Source: Clostridia bacterium (GTDB taxonomy: Bacteria > Bacillota > Clostridia > Oscillospirales > CAG-272). From it: a stretch of 64,000 nucleotides of DNA. Positions 39,897 through 49,552 of the stretch are shown piece by piece; position 1 is the first letter of the stretch, and the number at the start of each line of letters is the position of its first letter. Below the pieces are notes generated by a model. The model saw only the letters and a program-made list of their open reading frames with translations, did no database searches and was not told the DNA's origin. The stretch is from assembly GCA_017622085.1 (NCBI GenBank), contig JAGARU010000030.1:56715-120714 (forward strand). The letters are read 5' to 3'. The translations under genes and the position numbers were made by a program.

Positions 39897-41778
39897 GTAT
39901 TATCCTCTTTTGATCGTAGGTGCCGCTCTCGGCATCATCTCCATTGCCTTCATCGTGGCCTACGCCACCATGAAAAATAAAAAGGAAGCCATCGGCTTCG
40001 ACCGTAACATGAAGGACGGTGAGATCGTTCGCCGCCTGCTGGTTTACGCCAAGCCATACTGGACAAATTTCCTGCTGGTGGGCCTTGTTATGCTGTTCTC
40101 CATCGCATACGACATCATCGCCCCCCTCATCACCGGCGAGATCGTAAAAATGGTCAAGGCAGACTTCGAGCTTAGCCGCCTCTTTACGCTGATCGGTATT
40201 TATGCCTCCATTCTGATCGTCTCCATGATCTGCTCCTACGTTCAGGCCATCATCCTGCAAAAGACGGGTCAAAAGATCCTTTCCCGCATCCGCGAGGACG
40301 TCTTTACCCACATTGAGAGCCTGTCCCACGAGCAGCTGAATCTGATGCCCGTCGGCAAGCTGGTCACCCGTGTAACCAACGATACCAACGCCATCTCCAT
40401 GATGTTTACCAACATCATCGTCAATCTGGTCAAAAACATGTTCATCATTTTGGGCGTTTTGACTGCGATGCTGTGCGTAAACTATCAGCTCACCTTGATG
40501 GTGCTTTGCTTCGTTCCCTTCATCATTCTCTTCACTCTGATCTTCCGTAAGTTCTCCCGCCGGGCTTACCGCCGCGTAAAGGACGGTACGACGGATATCA
40601 ACACCTACCTCTCCGAGAACCTTTCCGGTATCAAGATCACCCAGATCTTCAACCGGGAGCAGCAAAAGCTGGACGAGTTCGAGGCGAAAAATCAAGCCCT
40701 CGGCCGCGCTAAGCACCAGCAGATCTTCGTGTTCGGTATCTTCCGTCCCTTGGTGTATATGCTGTACATTTCCTCCGTCCTGTGCTTGCTTTACATGGGC
40801 GGTAAGGGATACATCGATAACGTGTCCTTCCTCGGCCAGACCTTAGCCAGCGAGACCATCGTTACCTTCTATTCCTACATCTCCAAGTTCTTCAACCCCA
40901 TTCAGAACCTGGCCGAGCAGTTCAACTGGCTCCAGTCCGCCTTCGCCTCCGCTGAGAAGATCTTTACCATTCTCGACATTGAGCCCAAGGTGGTGGACGA
41001 GCCCGACGCCATTGAGCTGGATGAGGTCAAGGGAGATATCGAGTTCCGCGACGTATGGTTCTCCTACGTGCCCGACGAGTGGGTGCTGAAGGGTGTTTCC
41101 TTCCGGGTCAACGCCAAGGAAACCGTCGCCTTCGTCGGCTCCACCGGCTCCGGCAAGTCCACGATCCTGTCGCTGATCTGCCGCAATTACGACATCCAGA
41201 AGGGTCAGATCTTAATCGACGGCATTGATATCCGCAAGATCAAGATCTCCTCTCTCCGCCGCCACTTCGGCCAGATGCTGCAGGATGTATTCCTGTTCTC
41301 GGGAACCATCCGCAGTAACATCGTCCTCCGGGAGGAGGACATCTCCGATGAGGAGATCATGGAGGCCTGCCGCTACGTAAACGCCGACTCCTTCATCTGT
41401 AAGACGGAAAATGGCCTGGACGAGATCGTGCGGGAGCGGGGTAACAACTTCTCCGCCGGCCAGCGCCAGCTCCTCTCCTTCGCCCGCACCATCATTCATA
41501 AGCCCGAGGTCATGATCCTCGACGAGGCCACCGCCAACATCGATACGGAAACGGAGCTTCTGATTCAGGATTCCCTTGAAAAGATGATGAACATCGGCAC
41601 CATGCTCATCGTAGCCCACCGCCTGTCCACCATCCAGCACGCGGATAACATCATCGTGCTCTCCCAGGGCAAGATTCTGGAGCAGGGCAACCACCACGAG
41701 CTCCTTCAGAAAAAGGGTCGTTACTATCAGCTGTATACCCTTCAGTACCATAAGGAACAGCTCAAGGCCAACGCTTAA
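39889..41778 (+). CDS. ABC exporter subunit, canonical Walker B partner (second pair)
   Basis: A 629-residue half-transporter with an N-terminal extra helix (residues 1-25) before the usual six-helix domain. Walker A GSTGSGKST, altered signature FSAGQRQ, Walker B MILDEATANID with Glu intact. Completes a heterodimer with the preceding gene, the same asymmetry as the minus-strand pair. Terminator follows. Confidence 0.9.
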   Translation: MREYYPLLIVGAALGIISIAFIVAYATMKNKKEAIGFDRNMKDGEIVRRLLVYAKPYWTNFLLVGLVMLFSIAYDIIAPLITGEIVKMVKADFELSRLFTLIGIYASILIVSMICSYVQAIILQKTGQKILSRIREDVFTHIESLSHEQLNLMPVGKLVTRVTNDTNAISMMFTNIIVNLVKNMFIILGVLTAMLCVNYQLTLMVLCFVPFIILFTLIFRKFSRRAYRRVKDGTTDINTYLSENLSGIKITQIFNREQQKLDEFEAKNQALGRAKHQQIFVFGIFRPLVYMLYISSVLCLLYMGGKGYIDNVSFLGQTLASETIVTFYSYISKFFNPIQNLAEQFNWLQSAFASAEKIFTILDIEPKVVDEPDAIELDEVKGDIEFRDVWFSYVPDEWVLKGVSFRVNAKETVAFVGSTGSGKSTILSLICRNYDIQKGQILIDGIDIRKIKISSLRRHFGQMLQDVFLFSGTIRSNIVLREEDISDEEIMEACRYVNADSFICKTENGLDEIVRERGNNFSAGQRQLLSFARTIIHKPEVMILDEATANIDTETELLIQDSLEKMMNIGTMLIVAHRLSTIQHADNIIVLSQGKILEQGNHHELLQKKGRYYQLYTLQYHKEQLKANA

Positions 41779-41783
41779 ACACA

Positions 41784-41817
41784 AAAACCGACGGATTTTT
41801 CCCGATCCGTCGGTTTT
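41784..41817 (+). terminator. Terminator of the second exporter operon
   Basis: AAAACCGACGGAT pairs perfectly with ATCCGTCGGTTTT. Confidence 0.9.
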
Positions 41818-41820
41818 CTC

Positions 41821-41849
41821 TTGCAATTAAGGGGAAAAAGCTCTATAAT
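41821..41849 (+). promoter_or_regulatory. Promoter of the desulfidase-like gene
   Basis: TTGCAA (41821-41826), 17 bp, TATAAT (41844-41849). Confidence 0.75.
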
Positions 41850-41886
41850 AGAGGGGAAAAGAAGTATGAGAGGAGCAGAAAACACA

Positions 41887-43167
41887 ATGTCCTTGCCCGT
41901 CGAAACCGCAAAAACCTACGTGCAGATCTTAAAGGAGGAGCTTTTGGCCGCCATGGGCTGTACCGAGCCCATTGCCATTGCCTATGCCGCCTCCGTTTTG
42001 CGTACCACCCTCGCCTGTGAGCCTACTCGCATTGAGGCCGGCCTCAGCGGAAATATTATAAAAAACGTAAAAAGCGTCATCGTGCCCGCCACCGGTGGCC
42101 AGCACGGCATTGAGGCGGCCATTGCCGCCGGCGTGGTAGCCAATCGCCCGGACAAGCGGTTGGAGGTGCTTACCACCTTAAGGGAGGAGGACGTACCGAA
42201 GATCGCCGCCTTCCGGGAGCGTTGCCCCATTACAGTCTCAGGCCTTGATACCACCTGCTCGTTTGATTTGATCCTCCGGGGCTACGGCGAGACGGGAGAG
42301 GCCTGCGTCCACATCCGTAACTACCATACCAACGTCATTTTGGTGGAAAAGAACGGCGAGGACCGCACCGCCGATTATTGGGAGAAGAACGAGGGCTCCA
42401 AATACATCCGTAGCAACCGTTCCCTTTTGAACGTAAAGGATATCGTTACCTTTGCCGATGAGGTGGACCTTTCCGAGGTCCGGGAGCTTCTTACCAGCCA
42501 GCTTCGGATGAATCTGGCCATTGCTGAGGAGGGCCTCAGCGGAAAATACGGTGCCAACATCGGTAAGATCCTGTACCGGGGCGGGGAAGCCAGCCTGAAG
42601 GATCGCGCCCGCGCCTATGCGGCCGCCGGCTCCGACGCCCGTATGAGCGGATGCGAGCTCCCCGTGTGCATTCTGTCCGGTAGCGGCAACCAAGGCATCA
42701 CCGCTTCTGTGCCCGTGGCCGTTTACGCCAAGGAAATGGGCGCAAGCGAGGACGAAATGCTCCGCGCCCTGTTGGTATCCGACCTGATCACCATTCATCA
42801 AAAGGAGGAGATCGGCTGTCTGTCTGCCTATTGCGGTGCCATCAGCGCCGGCTGTGCCGCCGGATGCGGCATCACGTATCTGAAGGGCGGCCGCTATTAC
42901 GAGATCGCCCACGCGCTGGTCAATTCCGTGGCCATCCTCTCCGGTACCGTATGTGACGGCGCCAAGGCCTCCTGTGCCGCCAAGATCGCCATGGCCGTAG
43001 AGGCCGGCATCATGGGCTACGAAATGATGCAAGCCGGCAGCCAGTTTTACGGTGGCGACGGTATCATCACCAAAGGCGTGGAAAACACCCTCCGCAACAT
43101 CGGCAAGCTGGCCCGCAACGGCATGGGCGAAACGGATAAAGAAATCATCCGCATCATGCTGGAATAA
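41887..43167 (+). CDS. L-cysteine desulfidase-like / serine dehydratase alpha-type protein (UPF0597, YhaM family)
   Basis: A 426-residue protein with MGCTEPIAIAYAAS near the start, GLSGNIIKN, SGSGNQGITASVPV and the C-terminal cysteine set CGAISAGCAAGCG, all hallmarks of the YhaM/CdsB family. Members hold a [4Fe-4S] cluster and release sulfide and pyruvate from cysteine, or are annotated as serine ammonia-lyase alpha. I use ATG 41887, with AGGAG 11 bp upstream, because the promoter -10 ends at 41849; ATG 41866 is the alternative. Single-gene unit with terminator. Confidence 0.85.
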   Translation: MSLPVETAKTYVQILKEELLAAMGCTEPIAIAYAASVLRTTLACEPTRIEAGLSGNIIKNVKSVIVPATGGQHGIEAAIAAGVVANRPDKRLEVLTTLREEDVPKIAAFRERCPITVSGLDTTCSFDLILRGYGETGEACVHIRNYHTNVILVEKNGEDRTADYWEKNEGSKYIRSNRSLLNVKDIVTFADEVDLSEVRELLTSQLRMNLAIAEEGLSGKYGANIGKILYRGGEASLKDRARAYAAAGSDARMSGCELPVCILSGSGNQGITASVPVAVYAKEMGASEDEMLRALLVSDLITIHQKEEIGCLSAYCGAISAGCAAGCGITYLKGGRYYEIAHALVNSVAILSGTVCDGAKASCAAKIAMAVEAGIMGYEMMQAGSQFYGGDGIITKGVENTLRNIGKLARNGMGETDKEIIRIMLE

Positions 43168-43173
43168 CCGAAC

Positions 43174-43209
43174 AAAAAGCAACAGCCTTTTCAGGCTGTT
43201 GCTTTTTTT
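43174..43209. terminator. Bidirectional terminator
   Basis: AAAAGCAACAGCC pairs with GGCTGTTGCTTTT; A and T tracts on both sides of convergent genes. Confidence 0.9.
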
Positions 43210-43219
43210 ATCTATAAAA

Positions 43220-43753
43220 CTACTTTTTCGGAACGATCAGGCCGTAGCCGCCGTCGGCGCGGTTGTATACCACGCAGGTCTCCTCGGTGTGAGAATCCTT
43301 GAACACGAAGAACTGGTGACCCAGCAGATTCATCTGCAGGATCGCCTCCTCGGTGGACAGGGGCTTGATGTCAAATTCCTTTACACGGATCATATCAAAG
43401 GTCGTTTCTTCCTCTACGTCGGAGGCGGCATACTCGAAGTTTTCCGGGACGAAGGCTCCCTCTCTCAGTCGGCGCTCCAGGCGGGTCTTGTTCTTGCGGA
43501 TCTGCCGCTCGATGGAGTCCATGCACTGGTCCAGGGCACAGTTAAAGGTTACGTCCTTTTTCTCACTGCGGAAAATGGTGCCGCTGCTTAAGATGGTGAT
43601 CTCAAGACACTCTTTGTTCTTTTGACGGCTGAACGTAACGGTCGCCGAGGTGTTGTCGGCGAAGAATCGGTCAAACTTGGCAAGCTTCTTCTCGACCAGC
43701 TCTTTCAGATCGTTTCTGACGTTCATTTGTCTTCCGACGATTGTTAATTTCAT
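43220..43753 (-). CDS. hpf: Ribosome hibernation promoting factor, long form
   Basis: A 177-residue protein. The N-terminal domain (MKLTIVGRQMNVRNDLKELVEKKLAKFDRFF) binds the 30S decoding site; the C-terminal domain (VRVKEFDIKPLSTEEAILQMNLLGHQFFVFKDSHTEETCVVYNRADGGYGLI) dimerises to form 100S ribosomes. This two-domain layout is the long HPF of Gram-positives. An extended -10 (TGTGCTATAAT at 43810-43820 on the minus strand) lies upstream. Confidence 0.95.
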   Translation of the reverse strand: MKLTIVGRQMNVRNDLKELVEKKLAKFDRFFADNTSATVTFSRQKNKECLEITILSSGTIFRSEKKDVTFNCALDQCMDSIERQIRKNKTRLERRLREGAFVPENFEYAASDVEEETTFDMIRVKEFDIKPLSTEEAILQMNLLGHQFFVFKDSHTEETCVVYNRADGGYGLIVPKK

Positions 43754-43809
43754 AATTGCACCACCTTTTTGAGTATTTACAAGAGGGGGAATTCCTCCCT
43801 TGCAATACC

Positions 43810-43820
43810 ATTATAGCACA
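43810..43820 (-). promoter_or_regulatory. Extended -10 promoter of hpf
   Basis: Minus-strand TGTGCTATAAT, with TATAAT at 43810-43815. The -35 region is weak, which would fit growth-phase control, but no regulator site is recognised. Confidence 0.55.
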
Positions 43821-43884
43821 GGTTTATGAAAAAATATATAGTTTTTCGGAAATTTTTTCAAAAATTTTGTGTAAAATGCAAACA

Positions 43885-45981
43885 TCAGAACCGGAACACC
43901 GCGCGTCCGTCCTCCAAAGCCAGCATAGCGTCAAAGGATTTGCCGTTTTTGGAGATAAATCCCTGGATTTTGGAGGTCACTCCGTTGGTCAGCAAAAGGC
44001 GCATATTGGCGGGGGAAATGATGCGGGAGCAGATCACTTGATTGACGCTGAACTTGCAGCCCTTTTCCCGGAAGTTGGAGCATCCGTAGCCGAATTTGGT
44101 GCGCACAACGGTGCCTCCGCACAGGGGACAGGTGCCCACCGCTTCTCCAAAGTATCCGATGTCCGTGTCCGTTTCCGGCGGAGCTTCCCTCGGGCGGAAC
44201 ACCTCCCGGATCTCGTTTGCCGCCATGGCCACGCTCTCGTTTACCGTAATTTCGCCGCGGAATACCTTCTTCAAGGCGCGACCCATTTCGGAGGTCTTGT
44301 ACTTATCCATGCTGATCTGCATACGGGACAGCGACTCGATCAGGTATTTTCCGCCGGGGAGCAGGTGATATACGTCCTTTTTCAAGGCAATGTAGTTGCT
44401 CTTGCAGGCGTTGTCGATGATGCCCGTGCGGGTGGCCTCCGTGCCCAGCTCCAAGCCCTCGAAGATGGCGCGGTACTCCTCGTCGTCGTTCTCGCTCTCG
44501 GCGGCCTTGTCCTCGCGGAAGGGATTTTTCAGATAATTGTTCAAGGTCTCAATGGTGTAGTGCTTGGGCGGCGAGGTCTCTTTTTCCACCGGTACAAAGT
44601 TTACCTCCACCCGGTCGCCTTTCACGAGCTTGGGCAGGATCTTGTCCTTTTGGGTAAAGTCGTCGTACTTGGTCCAGCCCGGCTCCAGAATGACGGAGCC
44701 CTTCAGGGTAAAGTCCTCAAAGCCATTGGAAATTTTGATCTCCGACTTGGCCGCCACACAGTCCTCGGAGCAGAACACCGCCACAAACCGACGGAAAATG
44801 GCGGAGTAGACCTGCTTTTCCCGATCGGTCAGATGGTTGGGGTTGGGAATCTTGTAGGTGGGGGTCAGAGCCGAGTGGGACTCGATCTTGGCATCGTCAA
44901 AGATGGTCTTTTTGTTCTTGAACTCCACAGGGTAGTTCATCTTTTTCACGTTTGCAAGGATGGCCTTTACCTTATCCTGCTCTGCCGTGGCAAGATACTC
45001 GGAGTTGGTACGGGGATAGGTCACAAAGCCGTCCTCATACAGCTTTTGCACCGTGGAGAGGCTGTCGTCCATGGACATTTTATACTTTTTACCAAGGAAA
45101 TTTTGCAGCTTGGACAGGGAAAAGAGCTTTCCGGGGGCAAGGGTCTCCTTTTTGCTCTTAACGGAGGTAACCACCGTATCCGCACCGTTGTACTTGGCGC
45201 AAAGCGCCCGGGCGGCCTCGATCTGATCCTTGTTGAATTTCTGCTTGGAGCTCAGCTCGATCTTCTCGCCCTTGGTCTCCGCCGAGGAGGCAATGGCGTA
45301 GTATTTTTCCGGCACAAAGTGCTCAATGGACATATCCCGGTCGTAGATGGCCTTGACGATGGGCACGATCACGCGACCCACGCGGAGAAGCGAACCGGAG
45401 CGCAGAGTTGCATATCGGGTCAGATTCACTCCGTACAGCCAGTCAATGTAGGTTCGGGCAAAGCCCTCGTTTGCCAAATTGTCGTACTCGGCCTCGTCCT
45501 TCATCTCGGCAAAGGCCTTCTGAATGGTCTCCGGGGTCTGGTCGGGCATCCAAAGGCGGGTCAGCCGCTTTTTGCCCGTCAGCGCGTGGGAGATACAAAG
45601 CCGCACGATGATCTCACCCTCCCGGTCGGAGTCTCCTGCGTTTACAATGGTGTCCACGTCCGGACGGTTGCACAGCGCCTTGATGGTCTCAAATTGCTTG
45701 ATCACCCCGGCATCGGGCTTTTTGTCTGCCCCCTTGCGCAAATTGAAGCGGAAGGTGGAGGGGAAGCAGGGAATGTTCTCAAGGGACCACCGTCCGGTGG
45801 AGGAGGGAGCATAGTCCTCAACGTCGCAGAGGGAAAACAGATGGCCAAAGGCCCACGTAACGATGTAGCTTCCACCCTCAAAGTATCCATCCCGACGGGA
45901 AAGCTTGACGGAGGCAAAGGACTGAATGCCCGCCACGATATTTCGTGCCAGACTGGGCTTTTCCGCAATGACAAGATACAT
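43885..45981 (-). CDS. topB: DNA topoisomerase III (type IA)
   Basis: A 698-residue enzyme. TOPRIM: MYLVIAEKPSLARNIV and NAGDSDREGEIIVRL. Active-site Tyr in DGFVTYPRTNSEYLA (about residue 330). C-terminal single zinc ribbon CPLCGGTVVRTKFGYGCSN ending in a C and SKIQGFISKNGKSFDAMLAL. It passes single strands of DNA and decatenates replication intermediates. Both chromosomal and mobile-element versions exist; normal base composition favours a chromosomal copy. Confidence 0.93.
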   Translation of the reverse strand: MYLVIAEKPSLARNIVAGIQSFASVKLSRRDGYFEGGSYIVTWAFGHLFSLCDVEDYAPSSTGRWSLENIPCFPSTFRFNLRKGADKKPDAGVIKQFETIKALCNRPDVDTIVNAGDSDREGEIIVRLCISHALTGKKRLTRLWMPDQTPETIQKAFAEMKDEAEYDNLANEGFARTYIDWLYGVNLTRYATLRSGSLLRVGRVIVPIVKAIYDRDMSIEHFVPEKYYAIASSAETKGEKIELSSKQKFNKDQIEAARALCAKYNGADTVVTSVKSKKETLAPGKLFSLSKLQNFLGKKYKMSMDDSLSTVQKLYEDGFVTYPRTNSEYLATAEQDKVKAILANVKKMNYPVEFKNKKTIFDDAKIESHSALTPTYKIPNPNHLTDREKQVYSAIFRRFVAVFCSEDCVAAKSEIKISNGFEDFTLKGSVILEPGWTKYDDFTQKDKILPKLVKGDRVEVNFVPVEKETSPPKHYTIETLNNYLKNPFREDKAAESENDDEEYRAIFEGLELGTEATRTGIIDNACKSNYIALKKDVYHLLPGGKYLIESLSRMQISMDKYKTSEMGRALKKVFRGEITVNESVAMAANEIREVFRPREAPPETDTDIGYFGEAVGTCPLCGGTVVRTKFGYGCSNFREKGCKFSVNQVICSRIISPANMRLLLTNGVTSKIQGFISKNGKSFDAMLALEDGRAVFRF

Positions 45982-46159
45982 GACAATCTCCTATCCTTTC
46001 AGTTTTCGCCCGCCTTTTTCAAAAGGCGGCGCGGGTTCAGGGCGCGGAGCCCCGAGAAACGGCATTTCTTTTTTTGCTAAGCTTTTTCTTTGTGCCTGTT
46101 GCATCAAAGAAAAAAGCGTCCTGCATATATTGTGCACAAATGGCAATGCCGCTTATAAA

Positions 46160-46206
46160 AAACACAATTCATTGTAAAGGCGGGAACCCGCCCTCACAAT
46201 GAATTG
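46160..46206 (-). terminator. Terminator of asd
   Basis: AATTCATTGT and ACAATGAATT bracket an inner GGCGGG-CCGCC stem; on the minus strand TTTTTT follows. Confidence 0.8.
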
Positions 46207-46220
46207 CCATGGGTCATGAT

Positions 46221-47300
46221 TTAATCAAAGTAACCGAGACGGTAAAGGAGCTCGGCAATGAGCACCGCGCCGCCGGCCGCACCGCGAAGGGTGTTGTGGG
46301 AAAGACCCACAAACTTGTAGTCAAAGAGTGTGTCGGGACGAAGGCGACCAACCGTTACGCCCATACCGCCGTAAATGTCGCGGTCGAGCGCCGCCTGAGG
46401 ACGGTTGTCTTCCTCAAAGTAGGTAATGAACTGCTCGGGTGCATGGGGCAACTCAAGCAGCTGGGGCTTGCCGCGGAAGGCCGCCCACTCCGCGCGGATC
46501 TCCTGCTCGGTGGGAGTGCGCTCGAAGGAAACGAAGATGGCCGCAGTATGGCCGTCGGTCACGGGCACGCGGATGCACTGGGTGGTAATGAGGGGAGCGT
46601 CCGCCTTAACGATCTCGCCGTCCTCCACCTTACCCCAGATCTTCAGGGGCTCCTGCTCGCTCTTTTCTTCCTCGCCGCCGATGTAGGGGATCACGTTGTC
46701 GACCATCTCGGGCCATTCCTTAAAGGTCTTGCCCGCGCCGGAGATGGCCTGGTAGGTGGTGGCAACCACCTGCTTGATGCCGAACTTGCGAAGGGGGGTC
46801 AGGGCAGGAACGTAGCTCTGGATGGAGCAGTTGGGCTTAACGGCAATAAAGCCGCGCTTGGTGCCCAGACGCTTACGCTGAGCGGCGATGACCTCCAGAT
46901 GGTCGTCGTTGATCTCCGGAATCACCATGGGAACGTCGGGGGTCCAACGGTGTGCGGAGTTGTTGGATACAACGGGGATCTCGGCCTTGGCATACGCCTC
47001 CTCAAGAGCCTTGATCTCGTCTTTCTTCATGTCAACGGCGCAGAACACGAACTGAACGAGCTCTGCCATTTTATCAATTTCCGCTGCATCGATCACCGTC
47101 ATAGCGGCAATGGCCTCGGGGATGGGAGTCTTCATCTTCCAGCGTCCGTCCACAGCCTCGGCGTAGGTACGACCGGCCGAGCGCTTGCTGGCCGCCAGCG
47201 CCGTAATCTCAAAGTAAGGATGATCTGCAAGCAGGGTAATGAATCTCTGGCCAACCATACCGGTAGCGCCAACGATTCCGACTTTCATTTTTTCTCTCAT
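46221..47300 (-). CDS. asd: Aspartate-semialdehyde dehydrogenase (archaeal/fungal-like type)
   Basis: A 359-residue enzyme reducing aspartyl phosphate to the semialdehyde, the branch point to lysine/diaminopimelate, threonine and methionine. NADP site KVGIVGATGMVGQRF, catalytic Cys in KPNCSIQSYVPAL, TTYQAISGAG. The Cys motif and the insertion pattern fit the archaeal/fungal subtype found in some Clostridia rather than the E. coli type. ATG 47300 follows AAAGGCGG; the frame upstream crosses the promoter. Confidence 0.93.
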   Translation of the reverse strand: MREKMKVGIVGATGMVGQRFITLLADHPYFEITALAASKRSAGRTYAEAVDGRWKMKTPIPEAIAAMTVIDAAEIDKMAELVQFVFCAVDMKKDEIKALEEAYAKAEIPVVSNNSAHRWTPDVPMVIPEINDDHLEVIAAQRKRLGTKRGFIAVKPNCSIQSYVPALTPLRKFGIKQVVATTYQAISGAGKTFKEWPEMVDNVIPYIGGEEEKSEQEPLKIWGKVEDGEIVKADAPLITTQCIRVPVTDGHTAAIFVSFERTPTEQEIRAEWAAFRGKPQLLELPHAPEQFITYFEEDNRPQAALDRDIYGGMGVTVGRLRPDTLFDYKFVGLSHNTLRGAAGGAVLIAELLYRLGYFD

Positions 47301-47346
47301 AATATATGACCGCCTTTGGTATAAGAATTTACTCATATAATGTAGT

Positions 47347-47375
47347 ATTTTAGCACAAAACTCTCCGTCTGTCAA
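47347..47375 (-). promoter_or_regulatory. asd promoter
   Basis: Minus strand TTGACA (47370-47375), 17 bp, TAAAAT (47347-47352). Confidence 0.8.
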
Positions 47376-47546
47376 TGGCAAATTGCAAAATAGGTCGCCA
47401 TATAATTTGGGCAAAACGCACAAAGCCTCAATGGGACCTTTGCCGGTCATGCGAGGGCTGTGCCGGAGAATTTTCGGTACGCACGCAGGAAGTGACGCGG
47501 AAGCTTTTATTTCGCTTCAGTTCATAATATGTTTTCGTTTGCTTCC

Positions 47547-47575
47547 TTGACAGGGGCAATTTTTTAAGCTATAAT
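47547..47575 (+). promoter_or_regulatory. Consensus promoter of the flavoprotein-cmk-plsC-ispH/S1 operon
   Basis: TTGACA (47547-47552), 17 bp, TATAAT (47570-47575): an exact match to the sigma-A consensus. Confidence 0.92.
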
Positions 47576-47610
47576 AAAGTGGGTATTTTTTGGGAAACGG
47601 AGGATCTCCT

Positions 47611-48849
47611 ATGCGTAAGATTGGTATTATCGGCGCCGGTGCGGCCGGCCTTATGGCGGCTTCCTGGGCGGCTCTTTACGGTGCGGAGGTCACTCTGTTT
47701 GAGAAAAACGACCGCCCCGGCAAAAAGCTCCGCATCACGGGCAAGGGACGCTGCAACGTAACCAACGCCTGCGACGTGCCGGAGTTTATGAAAAACGTAG
47801 TTGCCAACCCCAAGTTCCTCTACGCGGCTCTCAGCGGCTTTACCCCAGAGGATACCGTCAAGTTCTTTGAGGAGCGCGGCGTTCCCCTCAAGGTGGAGCG
47901 TGGTCGACGGGTCTTTCCCGTGTCCGATAAGGCGGACGATATCGTGCGCGCCCTTTGGAGCTCTGCCTTAGAGCTTGGCTGTGTGATCCGCACGGAAAAG
48001 GTCAAGGAGATTTTACGTGAGGATGGCCGTGTGACCGGCCTACGCACGGGCAGGGGAGACTATTCCTTTGATGCCGTGATCCTTTGCACCGGCGGCAATT
48101 CCTATCAGTCCACCGGCTCCGACGGCGACGGCTACCGCTTTGCCCGCAGTCTCGGCATCCGGGTCACCCCTCTGATCCCCTCTCTTGTCCCCATGGTCAC
48201 AGAGGAGGATACTGCTCCCTTGATGGGCCTTTCCTTAAAGAACGTCTCCCTCAAGGTAAAGCACCGAGAAAGTGGAAAGACCGTGTTCATGGAGCAGGGT
48301 GAAATGCTCTTCACTCACTTCGGCGTCAGCGGCCCCATGGTGCTCAGCGCCTCCGCCCACATTCATGACATCATTCCCGGTCGGTACGGGATCGCCGTGG
48401 ATCTGAAGCCCGCCCTCAGCGAGGCCGAGCTGGATCGACGGATCCTCTCCGACTTTGAAAAGTATAAAAACAAGGACTTTATTAACGCCTTGGGCGACCT
48501 GCTTCCTCAAAAGCTGATCCCCTATATCGTAGCCCGTTCCGGCATCCCGGAGCGCGGAAAGGTCAACGAAATCACCAAAGAACAGCGTCATGGCTTGGTT
48601 GCTTTGATGAAGGGACTTACCTTCACCCTGAAGGGCCTCCGTCCCATTGACGAGGCCATTGTCACCTCCGGCGGCATCGCCGTCAGCGAGGTCAACCCCT
48701 CCACCATGGAGTCTAAAACGGTCAAGGATCTCTACTTTGCCGGCGAGGTTCTGGACGTGGACGCCTATACCGGTGGCTACAATCTGCAAATTGCCTTTTC
48801 CACCGGCGTTCTGGCCGCCCAGCATGCGGCCATGGAAGAATATGACTGA
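47611..48849 (+). CDS. HI0933/YhiN-family FAD-dependent oxidoreductase
   Basis: A 412-residue flavoprotein. Dinucleotide motif KIGIIGAGAAGLMAASWA, GKKLRITGKGRCNVTN (family signature), second motif VILCTGGNSYQSTGSDGDGYRFA, and the C-terminal EVLDVDAYTGGYNLQIAFSTGV that closes over FAD. Substrate unknown. Start ATG 47611 behind GGAGG. It overlaps the cmk region and heads a conserved clostridial operon with cmk, plsC and ispH-S1. Confidence 0.9.
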   Translation: MRKIGIIGAGAAGLMAASWAALYGAEVTLFEKNDRPGKKLRITGKGRCNVTNACDVPEFMKNVVANPKFLYAALSGFTPEDTVKFFEERGVPLKVERGRRVFPVSDKADDIVRALWSSALELGCVIRTEKVKEILREDGRVTGLRTGRGDYSFDAVILCTGGNSYQSTGSDGDGYRFARSLGIRVTPLIPSLVPMVTEEDTAPLMGLSLKNVSLKVKHRESGKTVFMEQGEMLFTHFGVSGPMVLSASAHIHDIIPGRYGIAVDLKPALSEAELDRRILSDFEKYKNKDFINALGDLLPQKLIPYIVARSGIPERGKVNEITKEQRHGLVALMKGLTFTLKGLRPIDEAIVTSGGIAVSEVNPSTMESKTVKDLYFAGEVLDVDAYTGGYNLQIAFSTGVLAAQHAAMEEYD

Positions 48850-48865
48850 GAAAATGGAGATAATT

Positions 48866-49540
48866 ATGGAAAAAATCCGTATTGCCTTAGACGGCCCCAG
48901 CGGCGCAGGTAAAAGCTCCCTGGCCAAGGCCATTGCAAAGAATATGGGAATTGTATATGTGGATACCGGCGCACTTTACCGTAGCATCGGCCTTTACGTA
49001 AACCGACAGGGTATTGATCCCCACAGCCCGGAGGCGGTTGCCGCCTGCCTGCCCGACATCGCTCTCTCCCTTGCCTTTAACGAGCAGGGTCAGCGCGTTA
49101 TTTTAAACGGAGAGGACGTCAGCGACAAGATCCGCACGCCGGAAATGTCCATGTATGCCTCCGCTGTGTCCGCCATTCCGGCGGTGCGCGCCTTCCTTCT
49201 GGAGACCCAGCGTGCCATTACCCGTACCAGCTCCGTTATTATGGACGGACGGGATATCGGTACCGTTATCATTCCGGATGCCGAGGTAAAGATCTTCCTT
49301 GTGGCCTCTCCCGAGGCAAGAGCCAAGCGCCGCTACGCGGAGCTATTGGCCAAGGGCGAGACCTGCACCTATGAGGAGGTCCTTTCCGACATGATCCAGA
49401 GGGATAAAAACGACAGCGGACGCGCCATCGCTCCCGCCATCCCCGCTGAGGACGCCGTATTCCTTGACAACTCCGATCTGACCTTTGATGAAACTGTGGA
49501 GGCGGCCCTTGCCATGATCCGCGAAAAAACCGAAGGTTAA
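48866..49540 (+). CDS. cmk: Cytidylate kinase
   Basis: A 224-residue enzyme phosphorylating CMP and dCMP. P-loop DGPSGAGKSSLAKAIA, VDTGALYRSIGLYV, DGRDIGTVIIPDAEVKIFL, and RRYAEL. ATG 48866 has GGAG 6 bp before it; ATGs at 48842 and 48854 lie in the same frame and overlap the upstream gene. Confidence 0.96.
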   Translation: MEKIRIALDGPSGAGKSSLAKAIAKNMGIVYVDTGALYRSIGLYVNRQGIDPHSPEAVAACLPDIALSLAFNEQGQRVILNGEDVSDKIRTPEMSMYASAVSAIPAVRAFLLETQRAITRTSSVIMDGRDIGTVIIPDAEVKIFLVASPEARAKRRYAELLAKGETCTYEEVLSDMIQRDKNDSGRAIAPAIPAEDAVFLDNSDLTFDETVEAALAMIREKTEG

Positions 49541-49552
49541 GAGGGAAGTATC

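Noticed and set aside
41821..41887. TTG 41821 as start of the desulfidase-like gene
   Set aside because: It is the -35 element of a good promoter, so translation cannot start there.
43756..46080. A 774-codon open frame on the plus strand opposite topB
   Set aside because: It mirrors the codon bias of topB, has no homology signal and no start site.
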